Shown here in pieces: positions 6,515-15,197 of a DNA stretch of 60,613 bases. The stretch's first letter is position 1. The number at the start of each line of letters is the position of its first letter. The stretch lies in the NCBI GenBank assembly GCA_045537065.1, contig JAZSOT010000027.1, positions 1 through 60,613 on the forward strand, written 5' to 3'. The position numbers and the translations under genes were made by a program. The DNA comes from RGIG8709 sp045537065 (GTDB lineage Bacteria > Bacillota > Clostridia > Monoglobales > Monoglobaceae). The notes under the pieces are model-generated. The model did not search any database. It had not been told where the DNA came from and saw only the letters and a list, made by a program, of their open reading frames with translations.

Positions 6515-7663
6515 TTGGTTCTTGCAGGAATTATATGTGAATACAACCCGTTTCATATGGGACATTTTTATCACATAGAAGAAACAAAAAAGAAAACAAA
6601 CTGCGACGGGATTATTGCGGTTATGAGCGGAAATTTTGTTCAGCGGGGCGAGGGTGCAATTTTTGAAAAAACCCTCCGTGCCAAAGCTGCAATTTCTAAT
6701 GGTGCAGACATCGTTTTTGAGCTTTCTCCCCTTTATGCAGTGCAGAGTGCGGAGCTTTTTGCAAAATCTGCAGTGAAAATTCTCTCCTCCATTCCTGAGG
6801 TCAAATTTCTTTCTTTCGGAGCAGAAACTGACGACGAAAATGCTCTTTCGCTTATTGCAAAGCATCTGGCGTGCGAAAGCCCAGAATTTAAAGAACAGGT
6901 GAAATCAGCCTTGAAAACGGGAATTTCTTTTCCAAGAGCAAGGCAGGAGGCACTTTCAAAAATTCTGCCTGATATAAACTCGGAAATTTTATCATCCCCA
7001 AACAACATTCTGGGTGTTGAATACTTAAAGAGCATATACTCTCTCGGGGCAGAGATTAAACCCTGCATTATAAAAAGAAAGGGTGCGTCCCACGATTCCA
7101 AAGAGGAAGAGGGAGGCTTTTTCAGTGCGTCTTATCTTAGAGAATTAATTCTCAAAGAGGGAACATCCTCCCTTTCAGAAAAAGTTCCTGAGGGTACTTA
7201 TAAAATTTTTGAAAATGCCCCCGTTTTCGATTTTGAAAGCTTTTCAAGGGCTGTTCTTTCCAATATAATAAATATGAAAACAGAGGAGCTTTCAAAAATT
7301 CAGGGAGTGACCGAGGGGCTTGAAAACCGCATAAAGAAAGAGTCACAAAAGGCAAAAACCTTAGATGAGCTTTTATCTTTTACAAAATCAAAAAGATACG
7401 CTCTGTCCTCTATAAGACGCATTCTCCTTTCATCTTATCTCGGCATAAGAAAAGGGGAGGGGGATACTCTTCCCCGATATATAAAAATCCTTGATTTCTC
7501 GCCTAAAGGACAGGAAATCTTAAACACTATAAAAAAGACATCAAATCTTCCCATTATAAAAAATATGAACGGGCTTAAAAAAGAAAGTCCCGCCCTGAGG
7601 GAGGAATACGAAAGAGAGATAAGGCTTGACAAGATATACAGCCTTTTTACCAAGGAGCTTTAA
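6515..7663 (+). CDS. tmcAL: tRNA(Met) cytidine acetate ligase (TmcAL, YlbM family)
   Basis: This enzyme of about 382 residues activates acetate with ATP to acetylate the wobble cytidine of elongator tRNA-Met. It has the nucleotidyltransferase-like N-terminus GIICEYNPFHMGHFYH, the MSGNFVQRGE motif and the SPNNILGVEYLK motif of the family. An in-frame ATG at 6506 abuts the GGAAGG site with no spacing. The TTG at 6515 gives normal spacing and leaves eight residues before EYNPFH, as in Bacillus YlbM, so I prefer TTG. It is divergent from pta-ackA, whose end product is its substrate. A TATAAT lies at 6476-6481 without a good -35. Confidence 0.88.
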   Translation: MVLAGIICEYNPFHMGHFYHIEETKKKTNCDGIIAVMSGNFVQRGEGAIFEKTLRAKAAISNGADIVFELSPLYAVQSAELFAKSAVKILSSIPEVKFLSFGAETDDENALSLIAKHLACESPEFKEQVKSALKTGISFPRARQEALSKILPDINSEILSSPNNILGVEYLKSIYSLGAEIKPCIIKRKGASHDSKEEEGGFFSASYLRELILKEGTSSLSEKVPEGTYKIFENAPVFDFESFSRAVLSNIINMKTEELSKIQGVTEGLENRIKKESQKAKTLDELLSFTKSKRYALSSIRRILLSSYLGIRKGEGDTLPRYIKILDFSPKGQEILNTIKKTSNLPIIKNMNGLKKESPALREEYEREIRLDKIYSLFTKEL

Positions 7664-7664
7664 A

Positions 7665-10600
7665 ATGAAAATAAACTACTCGGAAATATATAATCTTTGC
7701 AGTTTTGAAACAGTTTTTTACAAGGGAATGAATTATTTTAACAACGGATGCGTTAAAAGGGTTTCAAAAACAAGAATAAATTCATCAGAAGAATATATTG
7801 AGGCAAAGGTTAAAGGTGCCCACACATATAATGTTACCATTTGGTGCGAAAACGAAAAGGTTTCCCGCACGCTTTGCGACTGCTCGGCTTTTGAGAAGAC
7901 AGGCGGGGTGTGCAAGCATATTGCATCGGTGCTTTTTTCTCTTGTTCCAAAGGACACGGAAAAAGCACAGCTTTTTTCAGGAGGCGACAAAAGCACGTCA
8001 TCGGCTCTTGCAAGCTCTATAATCAAAAGCTACAAACAGACTCTTGAGAAAAATCTCCGGGGAGAAGAAAAGGCGGAGCTTATCCCGACTCTTCATATAA
8101 AATCCCAGAAAGAGACCTCTGTTGAATTTTCAATTGCTTTTCCCAAAAGCTATGTTATAAAAGACCTTTGTGCATTTTCGGAAAATGTTGCCTCTTCAAA
8201 AGAGGACACATACGGAAAGGACACACATTTTGTTCACAGTCCTAAAAACTTTTCGGAAGAGGCTGGAAAATATCTTGCCCTTATATCCGCATCCTGTGAG
8301 GAAAACCAAAGCTTTAACAGACTTTTCAACAAATATTCATATCTTTCCCCCTTGAAAGCAAGAAAGCTTAATCTTTCCCCTTATCATCTTGACCGCCTTA
8401 TGGAGCTTTCTTTAGATGGCGAACTTTTGGCGGAAATCGGCGGAAAGGCTGAAAGCTACAAGGTTATAAAGAAAAACCCGCATCTTACCTTTACCTTTTC
8501 GGAGGCGGGAGAGGGGCATATTCTTGTTAAATGCGAAAGGTGCGTTTGCTTTTTCGGAGAGGCGCATCTTTATATAATAAGGGGCAGAGAAATTTATATA
8601 ACCGATGAAGAATACAAAGAAAAAATGCAGGGGATGTTTTCATCCGCCTCGGTTTTCAACCCGCCCGAAAGCTTTATCATCAGCTTTGAGGATATGTTTT
8701 TCTTCTATAACAACATTATTCCCGAAATTTCGGTCTATTCAAGCATAATCCCCAAAAATGTTGACCTTTCAAAATTTGATATGCCCACACCCGAGGCTAT
8801 GTTTTATCTTGACCTTGATGCAGACGGCACACTTTTTGCAAGGTGCGAAATTTTATACGGCGACCGAAAAATCAACCCGTTTTCAAAAAATGCCGACTCC
8901 CCGCTCAGAGACGCAGTTTTGGAGCATAACATAAAAAATACTCTTTTAAAATATTTCTCCGCCTTTGACGAAGACGAGGGAATATTCTCAGTCAGCGAAG
9001 AGGAGGAGGGCTTTTTCAAGCTCTTTGACTTCGGCACAGATGATTTGAAAGCCTTTGGAACGCTTTTTGCATCCGACAGTTTCAAAAGGCTTACCATAAG
9101 AAAGATGCCGAAAATCTCGGTGGGACTTTCCATTTCAAGCGGTATTTTAGAGCTTGAATTTTTCTCGGACGAATTTGACCTTAAGGAGCTTAAAAACATC
9201 CTGAAAAGTCACAAGGAAAAGAAAAAATACCACCGCCTGAAAAACGGAAGCTTTATATCTCTTGAAGATGAAAGCCTTTCAAAAATCTTGGATGTTCAGA
9301 CAGCTCTTAATATTCAGGACATCAAAGGGGGCAAGCCTATCCCTCTTCCAAAACACAGAGCACTTTATCTTGACAGAGTTTTCGGCAAAGAAAACGTTTC
9401 AAGAAATGCAGGCTTCCGCAGTCTTATAAGAAATATAAGCTCTGCAGAAATGGGAGACTGGGAAATTCCAAAAACCCTTAAAAACACTTTAAGGCCATAT
9501 CAAAAGCACGGCTTCCGCTGGCTGAGAGCTATGGACTCATACGGGTTCGGGGGGATTTTAGCTGACGATATGGGACTTGGAAAAACCCTGCAGGTTATCA
9601 CTCTGCTCCTTTCCGAAAAGGAAACAAGCTCGGAAAGAGAACAATCCCTTATTGTTTGCCCTGCATCTTTAATCTACAACTGGGAAAACGAAATAAAGCG
9701 TTTTGCTCCAAGTCTTTCTGCCCTTGTTTTATCAGGCTCTATACCAGAAAGAGAAGAGCTTTTTAAAACCTTGGATAATTATGATATAATCATTACATCC
9801 TACGACCTTCTCAAAAGGGACAAGGATTTATACAACGAAAAAACTTTCCGCTTTTTCATAATCGACGAGGCACAATACATAAAAAATCATTCAACCCAAA
9901 GTGCAAAAGCGGTTAAGACCATAAAAGCAAAAAGCCGTTTTGCTCTTACGGGAACACCCGTTGAAAACCGACTCAGCGAGCTTTGGAGCATTTTTGACTT
10001 TTTGATGCCAGGCTTTTTGTTTTCCTACAGCCGATTCAGAAAAGAATTTGAAATTCCCTGCATAAAGCTTGGAGACGGGCGGGCACTTGAAAAAATTAAA
10101 AATATGGTTTCGCCCTTTATATTAAGAAGGCTTAAAAGCGAAGTTCTGCCTGAGCTTCCCGAAAAGACGGAGCACATTTTCTATTCAAAAATGGAAGAGG
10201 CACAGAAAAAAATTTATTCCGCCAATGTGAAAGTTTTAAAAGACACCGTGGAAAAAAACACAAAATCTTCTCTCAGGGAGGATGCTGTGAGAATTTTAGC
10301 TCTGCTCACAAGGCTCCGTCAGATATGCTGTGACCCGTCCCTTTGCTATGAAAACTATAAAGGTGAATCCTGCAAGGTGGAAAGTTGCATAAACCTTGTG
10401 AAAGAGGCAGTTTTGGGAGGGCATAAGGTCCTTATTTTCTCACAGTTCACATCAATGCTTGAAATAATTGAAGAACGCCTTGAAGAAGAGGGCATTCCTT
10501 TTTACACCCTGACGGGACAAACCCCAAAAGAAAGAAGGATTTCCCTTGTTTCAAGCTTTGAAAAAGATGATGTTCCCGTTTTTCTTATATCCCTGAAAGC

Positions 10601-10886
10601 AGGAGGCACGGGACTTAATCTTAAAAGTGCGGATGTTGTTATTCACTTCGACCCCTGGTGGAATGTTTCAGCTCAAAATCAGGCAACGGACAGAACCCAC
10701 CGCATAGGGCAGAAAAACCCCGTTACCGTTTATAAGCTTATTGCAAAGGGAACGGTTGAAGAAAAAATCTTAGAGCTTCAAAAAAGCAAACAACACTTGG
10801 CTGACAGTATTATAACAGAAAATTCGGTCTCTATTGCGGATATGTCAAAAGAAGAACTTATTGCACTTTTAGAGGAAGGTGATTAA
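7665..10886 (+). CDS. SNF2-family helicase with SWIM zinc finger
   Basis: This 1073-residue protein starts with a SWIM zinc finger (CDCSAFEKTGGVCKH, about residues 65-80), followed by a long bacterial SNF2-associated region. The ATPase core holds DDMGLGKTLQ (Walker A, about 630) and DEAQ (Walker B), with ALTGTPVENR. The C-terminal helicase domain includes SLKAGGTGLNL and DRTHRIGQ near the end. It is a predicted ATP-driven DNA translocase; its cellular role is not established. It starts 1 nt after the tmcAL stop, with AAGGAG inside tmcAL, so the two are co-transcribed. Confidence 0.92.
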   Translation: MKINYSEIYNLCSFETVFYKGMNYFNNGCVKRVSKTRINSSEEYIEAKVKGAHTYNVTIWCENEKVSRTLCDCSAFEKTGGVCKHIASVLFSLVPKDTEKAQLFSGGDKSTSSALASSIIKSYKQTLEKNLRGEEKAELIPTLHIKSQKETSVEFSIAFPKSYVIKDLCAFSENVASSKEDTYGKDTHFVHSPKNFSEEAGKYLALISASCEENQSFNRLFNKYSYLSPLKARKLNLSPYHLDRLMELSLDGELLAEIGGKAESYKVIKKNPHLTFTFSEAGEGHILVKCERCVCFFGEAHLYIIRGREIYITDEEYKEKMQGMFSSASVFNPPESFIISFEDMFFFYNNIIPEISVYSSIIPKNVDLSKFDMPTPEAMFYLDLDADGTLFARCEILYGDRKINPFSKNADSPLRDAVLEHNIKNTLLKYFSAFDEDEGIFSVSEEEEGFFKLFDFGTDDLKAFGTLFASDSFKRLTIRKMPKISVGLSISSGILELEFFSDEFDLKELKNILKSHKEKKKYHRLKNGSFISLEDESLSKILDVQTALNIQDIKGGKPIPLPKHRALYLDRVFGKENVSRNAGFRSLIRNISSAEMGDWEIPKTLKNTLRPYQKHGFRWLRAMDSYGFGGILADDMGLGKTLQVITLLLSEKETSSEREQSLIVCPASLIYNWENEIKRFAPSLSALVLSGSIPEREELFKTLDNYDIIITSYDLLKRDKDLYNEKTFRFFIIDEAQYIKNHSTQSAKAVKTIKAKSRFALTGTPVENRLSELWSIFDFLMPGFLFSYSRFRKEFEIPCIKLGDGRALEKIKNMVSPFILRRLKSEVLPELPEKTEHIFYSKMEEAQKKIYSANVKVLKDTVEKNTKSSLREDAVRILALLTRLRQICCDPSLCYENYKGESCKVESCINLVKEAVLGGHKVLIFSQFTSMLEIIEERLEEEGIPFYTLTGQTPKERRISLVSSFEKDDVPVFLISLKAGGTGLNLKSADVVIHFDPWWNVSAQNQATDRTHRIGQKNPVTVYKLIAKGTVEEKILELQKSKQHLADSIITENSVSIADMSKEELIALLEEGD

Positions 10887-10888
10887 TT

Positions 10889-11086
10889 ATGAAAAGAAAA
10901 AAAGAACAAGCTCCAACATCCTGCGAAATGTGTGCACATTTTGTTTATGACGAACTATACGGGGAATATATCTGTCAGATTAATCTTGACGAGGACGAAA
11001 TGTCAAGATATTTAAGCACCCCAAACTACGCCTGCCCGTACTTTAATTTGTATGATGAATATAAGATAGTAAGAAAGCAGAATTAA
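10889..11086 (+). CDS. DUF6472-like small four-cysteine protein
   Basis: This 65-residue acidic protein carries four cysteines: CEMC near the start, one in YICQINLDEDEM, and one in ACPYFNLYDEY. Two short Tyr/Asp-rich segments surround them, suggesting a small metal-binding fold. It resembles the small DUF6472 family common in Clostridia; the name is from memory of the motif pattern. It follows the SNF2 gene by 2 nt, so it is the third gene of a tmcAL operon that ends at a terminator just downstream. Confidence 0.7.
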   Translation: MKRKKEQAPTSCEMCAHFVYDELYGEYICQINLDEDEMSRYLSTPNYACPYFNLYDEYKIVRKQN

Positions 11087-11106
11087 AATAAACCATATTT
11101 TTTTAA

Positions 11107-11162
11107 GAAAAAAAAGGATTTTCCTAAAATTTGGCGAATAATTAAAGGAGAGTCCTTTTTTT
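11107..11162 (+). terminator. Terminator of the tmcAL-SNF2-DUF6472 operon
   Basis: AAAAAAGGATTTTCC pairs with GGAGAGTCCTTTTTT (two G-U pairs) across a 22-nt loop, ending in a run of seven T. Confidence 0.7.
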
Positions 11163-11254
11163 GTGTTTAAAAATTTGGAGATTTACCCGCAAAACACAAA
11201 AAATCGCACCTTAAATCAAAAAATGATTACATTTACATAGAAAGGATGATATGA

Positions 11255-13768
11255 ATGGAAAACAAAAACGAAGAATTATTTGACCTTGACAGTTTGAATA
11301 TTATTCCGGTTGATGTAGAAAAGGAAATGAAAAAATCCTTTATCGACTATGCAATGAGCGTTATTGTTGCCCGTGCATTGCCTGATGTCCGTGACGGCTT
11401 AAAGCCTGTTCACAGAAGAATTTTATACGCTATGTATGAAGACGGCATCACCCCCGAAAAAGAATACAAAAAGTGTGCTACCACCGTTGGTAACGTGCTT
11501 GGTAGATACCATCCCCACGGTGACGCATCTGTTTATGATGCTCTTGTCCGTATGGCTCAGGATTTCTCTATGCGTTATCCCACAGTTGACGGCCACGGAA
11601 ACTTCGGCTCCGTTGACGGCGACCCTGCCGCAGCATACAGATACACCGAGGCAAGAATGGCAAAAATTTCAATGCATCTTCTTCAGAACATTGAAAAAGA
11701 CACCGTTGACTATATGCCAAACTTTGACGAAAGCAGAAAAGAGCCTGTTGTTCTTCCCTCAAGATTTCCAAATCTTTTGGTTAATGGTTCAAACGGTATT
11801 GCGGTTGGTATGGCAACCAATATCCCTCCCCATAACCTGACCGAGGTTATCGACGGTATCATTCACGTTATCGACAACCCCGAGGCAACCATTGACGAAA
11901 TTATGGAATTTATCAAAGGTCCTGATTTCCCAACAGGTGCACAGATTATGGGAACAAGCGGAATCCGTGCCGCATACCACACAGGACGCGGAAAGGTTAA
12001 GCTTCGTGCAAGGGCTGAAATCGAAACCATAAAAGAGGGTAAGCAGAGAATTGTTATCACCGAAATTCCTTATATGGTCAACAAAGCCCGTCTTATTGAA
12101 AAGATTGCAGAGCTTGTTCACGAAAAGAGGGTGGAGGGTATCTCCGACCTTCGCGATGAGTCAGACAGAGACGGTATGAGAATTGTGGTTGAGCTTAAAA
12201 AAGACGCTCCCGCAACTATCGTTTTAAACCAGCTTTATAAATATACTCAGCTTGAAGACAGCTTCAGTATTATTATGCTTGCACTTGTTAACCAAACTCA
12301 GCCTAAGGTTTTAACCTTAAGGGAAGTGCTTGATGAATATATTGCATTCCAGAAGCAGGTTATTACAAGAAGATGTGCTTTCGACAAGAAAAAAGCAGAG
12401 GCAAGAGCACACATCTTAGAGGGTCTTAGAATTGCCCTTGACCACATTGACGAAATTATCAGCATTATAAGAAAGAGCTATAACGACGCCAAGGACAAGC
12501 TTATTGAAAGATTCAGCTTTTCGGATATTCAGGCTCAGGCAATTCTTGATATGAGACTTGCAAGACTTCAGGGCCTTGAAAGAGAAAAAATCGACAACGA
12601 ATATAACGACCTTATGGCACTCATTGCTCATCTTACAGAAATTCTCGGAAGCGAACAGATGATTTGCGATATTATAAAAGAAGAGCTTACCGAAATCAAA
12701 AACAAATTCGGTGACGAAAGAAGAACCTCTATCGAGCCTGTTGCAGACGATATTGACATTGAAGACCTTATTGAAGAAGAGGACAACGTTATCACAATGA
12801 CAGGCGGAGGCTATATCAAGAGACTTGCAGTTGACACCTACAGAAGCCAGAGAAGAGGCGGAAAAGGTATTATCGGTATGCAGACTAAGGAAGAGGATTA
12901 TGTGAAAACTATGTTTGTTGCCTCAACCCATGCGCATATTATGTTCTTCACCAACACAGGAAGAATGTACCGTCTTAAGACTTATGAAATTCCTGAGGCA
13001 GGCAGACAGGCAAAGGGAACTGCAATTGTTAATCTTCTTCAGCTTGAGGCAGGAGAAAAGATTTCCGCAATGATACCTCTTAAAGAATATCAGGAAGGCT
13101 TATACCTTACAATGATAACTAAGTGCGGTGTTATTAAAAAGACAAATCTTTTAGAATATGAAAACGCGCCAAAAGGCGGAAAAATTGCAATTAATCTTGA
13201 CGAGGGCGACGAGCTTATAAAGGTTGAGCTTACAAACGGCGAAAACGACATCTTTATCGGCACAAACCACGGAAAGATGATAAGATTTTCAGAAAAGGAT
13301 GTCCGCCCTCTTGGCAGAACATCAAGAGGTGTTCGTGCAATTACCCTTGACGATGGAGACAGTGTTGTTGGAATGGGTATCCAGAAAGAAGACACAAAAA
13401 TCCTTGTTGTCAGTGAAAAAGGCTACGGAAAACGCACCGAGCTTTCAGAATACAAAACACAGACAAGAGGCGGAAAAGGAACAACCACCTACAAAATCAG
13501 CGACCAAACAGGAAATGTTGCAGGCTTTGACCTTGTTACACCTGATGATGACCTTATTCTTATTACATCAGAGGGTATCATTATCCGTCTTTCCTGCGAC
13601 GAAATCAACACTCTTTCCCGTGTTACAAAGGGTGTTCGCCTTATGAGACTTTCGGATGATGTTAAGATAGTTTCTATGGCAACCGTTCCCCGCGAAGAGG
13701 AAACAGAAAACGAAGAGACTTCTAAAGAAAATGTTCCTGAAAACACAGAAGCAACCAAAGAAAACTAA
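11255..13768 (+). CDS. gyrA: DNA gyrase subunit A
   Basis: This 837-residue subunit cleaves and rejoins DNA in gyrase. The winged-helix domain carries GRYHPHGDASVYDALVRMAQ (residues 83-102) and catalytic Tyr130 in YRYTEAR. The gyrase-specific GyrA box QRRGGKG lies in the C-terminal beta-pinwheel, which separates it from ParC. The C-terminal tail is acidic (ETENEETSKEN). Position 91, equivalent to E. coli Ser83, is Ala, a natural variant linked to lower fluoroquinolone affinity in other species. It is a lone gene 8 kb from gyrB on the opposite side of the putative origin and reads toward it. Confidence 0.97.
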   Translation: MENKNEELFDLDSLNIIPVDVEKEMKKSFIDYAMSVIVARALPDVRDGLKPVHRRILYAMYEDGITPEKEYKKCATTVGNVLGRYHPHGDASVYDALVRMAQDFSMRYPTVDGHGNFGSVDGDPAAAYRYTEARMAKISMHLLQNIEKDTVDYMPNFDESRKEPVVLPSRFPNLLVNGSNGIAVGMATNIPPHNLTEVIDGIIHVIDNPEATIDEIMEFIKGPDFPTGAQIMGTSGIRAAYHTGRGKVKLRARAEIETIKEGKQRIVITEIPYMVNKARLIEKIAELVHEKRVEGISDLRDESDRDGMRIVVELKKDAPATIVLNQLYKYTQLEDSFSIIMLALVNQTQPKVLTLREVLDEYIAFQKQVITRRCAFDKKKAEARAHILEGLRIALDHIDEIISIIRKSYNDAKDKLIERFSFSDIQAQAILDMRLARLQGLEREKIDNEYNDLMALIAHLTEILGSEQMICDIIKEELTEIKNKFGDERRTSIEPVADDIDIEDLIEEEDNVITMTGGGYIKRLAVDTYRSQRRGGKGIIGMQTKEEDYVKTMFVASTHAHIMFFTNTGRMYRLKTYEIPEAGRQAKGTAIVNLLQLEAGEKISAMIPLKEYQEGLYLTMITKCGVIKKTNLLEYENAPKGGKIAINLDEGDELIKVELTNGENDIFIGTNHGKMIRFSEKDVRPLGRTSRGVRAITLDDGDSVVGMGIQKEDTKILVVSEKGYGKRTELSEYKTQTRGGKGTTTYKISDQTGNVAGFDLVTPDDDLILITSEGIIIRLSCDEINTLSRVTKGVRLMRLSDDVKIVSMATVPREEETENEETSKENVPENTEATKEN

Positions 13769-13848
13769 CTTTTTGTGTATTATTACAGTATTCACCTTTG
13801 AACTAACCGAATTTTTATTCAATAATCACACAGGTTGATTTTCACAAG

Positions 13849-13897
13849 AAAAAAGACCGCAAACCCTTGATTTTTCAGGGGTTTCGCTCTTTTTAGT
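13849..13897 (+). terminator. Terminator of gyrA
   Basis: AAAAAGACCGCAAACCC pairs imperfectly with GGGGTTTCGCTCTTTTT around a TGATTTTTCA loop, ending in T5. The rest of 13769-14026 shows no gene. Confidence 0.75.
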
Positions 13898-14026
13898 TTT
13901 ATGCCTTATACAAAATAGCTAAAAAATATTTTTAATTTTGTTTAATTATCTACTTACATCTTTTTTGATTTTGTGTTAGAATAAGCTATCGAATAGTGTG
14001 ATATTTATTTTAGGGAGGTCAAATAA

Positions 14027-15139
14027 ATGGCAGGTTTAAGTTTAAGGCATTTAGGCAAGACATACAAAGGTGGCGTATCTGCTGTTTCCGACTTCAATCT
14101 TGAGATTGAAGATAAAGAATTCATAATCTTGGTTGGTCCTTCAGGCTGTGGTAAATCAACAACACTCAGAATGATTGCAGGTCTTGAAGAAATTACTGAC
14201 GGTGAGTTATATATCGGGGATAAGCTTGTAAACGACGTTGCACCAAAGGACAGAGATATTGCAATGGTTTTCCAGAACTATGCGCTCTATCCTCATATGA
14301 CAGTTTTTGAAAATATGGCTTTCGGCTTAAAGCTTAGAAAAGTTCCGAAAGACGAAATAAAGAAAAAGGTTGAAGAAGCTGCAAGAATTCTTGATATTGA
14401 GCATCTTTTAGACCGTAAACCGGCTGCATTATCAGGCGGTCAGAGACAGCGTGTTGCTCTCGGTCGTGCTATCGTTCGTGAACCAAAAGTATTCCTTATG
14501 GACGAACCTTTATCAAACCTTGACGCAAAGCTTAGAGTTCAGATGAGAGCTGAAATCGGTAAGCTTCACAAAAAGCTTGAGACAACATTTATATATGTTA
14601 CTCATGACCAGACAGAAGCTATGACAATGGGTTCAAGAATCGTTGTTATGAAAGACGGTATTATGCAGCAGTGTGCATCACCTGCAACACTTTATGATGA
14701 ACCTGTTAACGTTTTCGTTGCAGGCTTTATCGGAAGCCCGCAGATGAACTTCATCACTGTTACACTTGATAAGAGAGAAGACGGCGTTTACCTTAAAAAC
14801 GACGACTTATGTATTAAACTTCCTGAAGGAAAAGGAAATCGCGAAGAGCTTGCTCCTTACTACGGAAAAGAAGTTATTATGGGTATCAGACCAGAATCAA
14901 TTCGCGAAGACGAGGCAATTCTCGCTGCAATGCCAGAAGGTATTGTTGATGTTGATGTTGAGCTTACAGAAATGATGGGTGCTGAAACATACCTTTACTT
15001 AAAGCTTGGCAGCTTACCTCTTATTTCAAGAGTAAACAGAAGAACAACAGCTAAACACGGCGATTCTATCAAGGTTGTATTTGATGTTAATAAAATTCAT
15101 ATCTTTGATAAGGATACAGAAATTGCAATAGTTCATTAA
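14027..15139 (+). CDS. ugpC: Sugar ABC transporter ATP-binding protein (UgpC/MsmK/MalK family)
   Basis: This 370-residue ATPase energises carbohydrate ABC importers from the cytosolic face. It has Walker A GPSGCGKST (about residues 38-46), Q-loop QNYALYPHMTV, signature LSGGQRQRVALGRAIVR (about 135-150), Walker B VFLMDEPLSNLD and H-loop THDQTEAMT. A C-terminal TOBE/OB regulatory domain (GIRPESI, then ISRVNRR) follows. No permease or binding protein is adjacent, so it is probably a shared ATPase serving several sugar importers, as MsmX does in Bacillus. A GGGAGG site precedes the ATG and a strong terminator follows. Confidence 0.92.
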   Translation: MAGLSLRHLGKTYKGGVSAVSDFNLEIEDKEFIILVGPSGCGKSTTLRMIAGLEEITDGELYIGDKLVNDVAPKDRDIAMVFQNYALYPHMTVFENMAFGLKLRKVPKDEIKKKVEEAARILDIEHLLDRKPAALSGGQRQRVALGRAIVREPKVFLMDEPLSNLDAKLRVQMRAEIGKLHKKLETTFIYVTHDQTEAMTMGSRIVVMKDGIMQQCASPATLYDEPVNVFVAGFIGSPQMNFITVTLDKREDGVYLKNDDLCIKLPEGKGNREELAPYYGKEVIMGIRPESIREDEAILAAMPEGIVDVDVELTEMMGAETYLYLKLGSLPLISRVNRRTTAKHGDSIKVVFDVNKIHIFDKDTEIAIVH

Positions 15140-15140
15140 T

Positions 15141-15182
15141 AAAAATAAAAACCCGAGGCATTTGCCTCGGGTTTTTATTTTT
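15141..15182. terminator. Bidirectional terminator between ugpC and the beta-helix gene
   Basis: AAACCCGAGGCA-ttTGCCTCGGGTTT, a near-perfect stem flanked by A-runs and T-runs on both sides. It serves the two convergent genes. Confidence 0.9.
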
Positions 15183-15197
15183 TTCATAAATCTTTAT

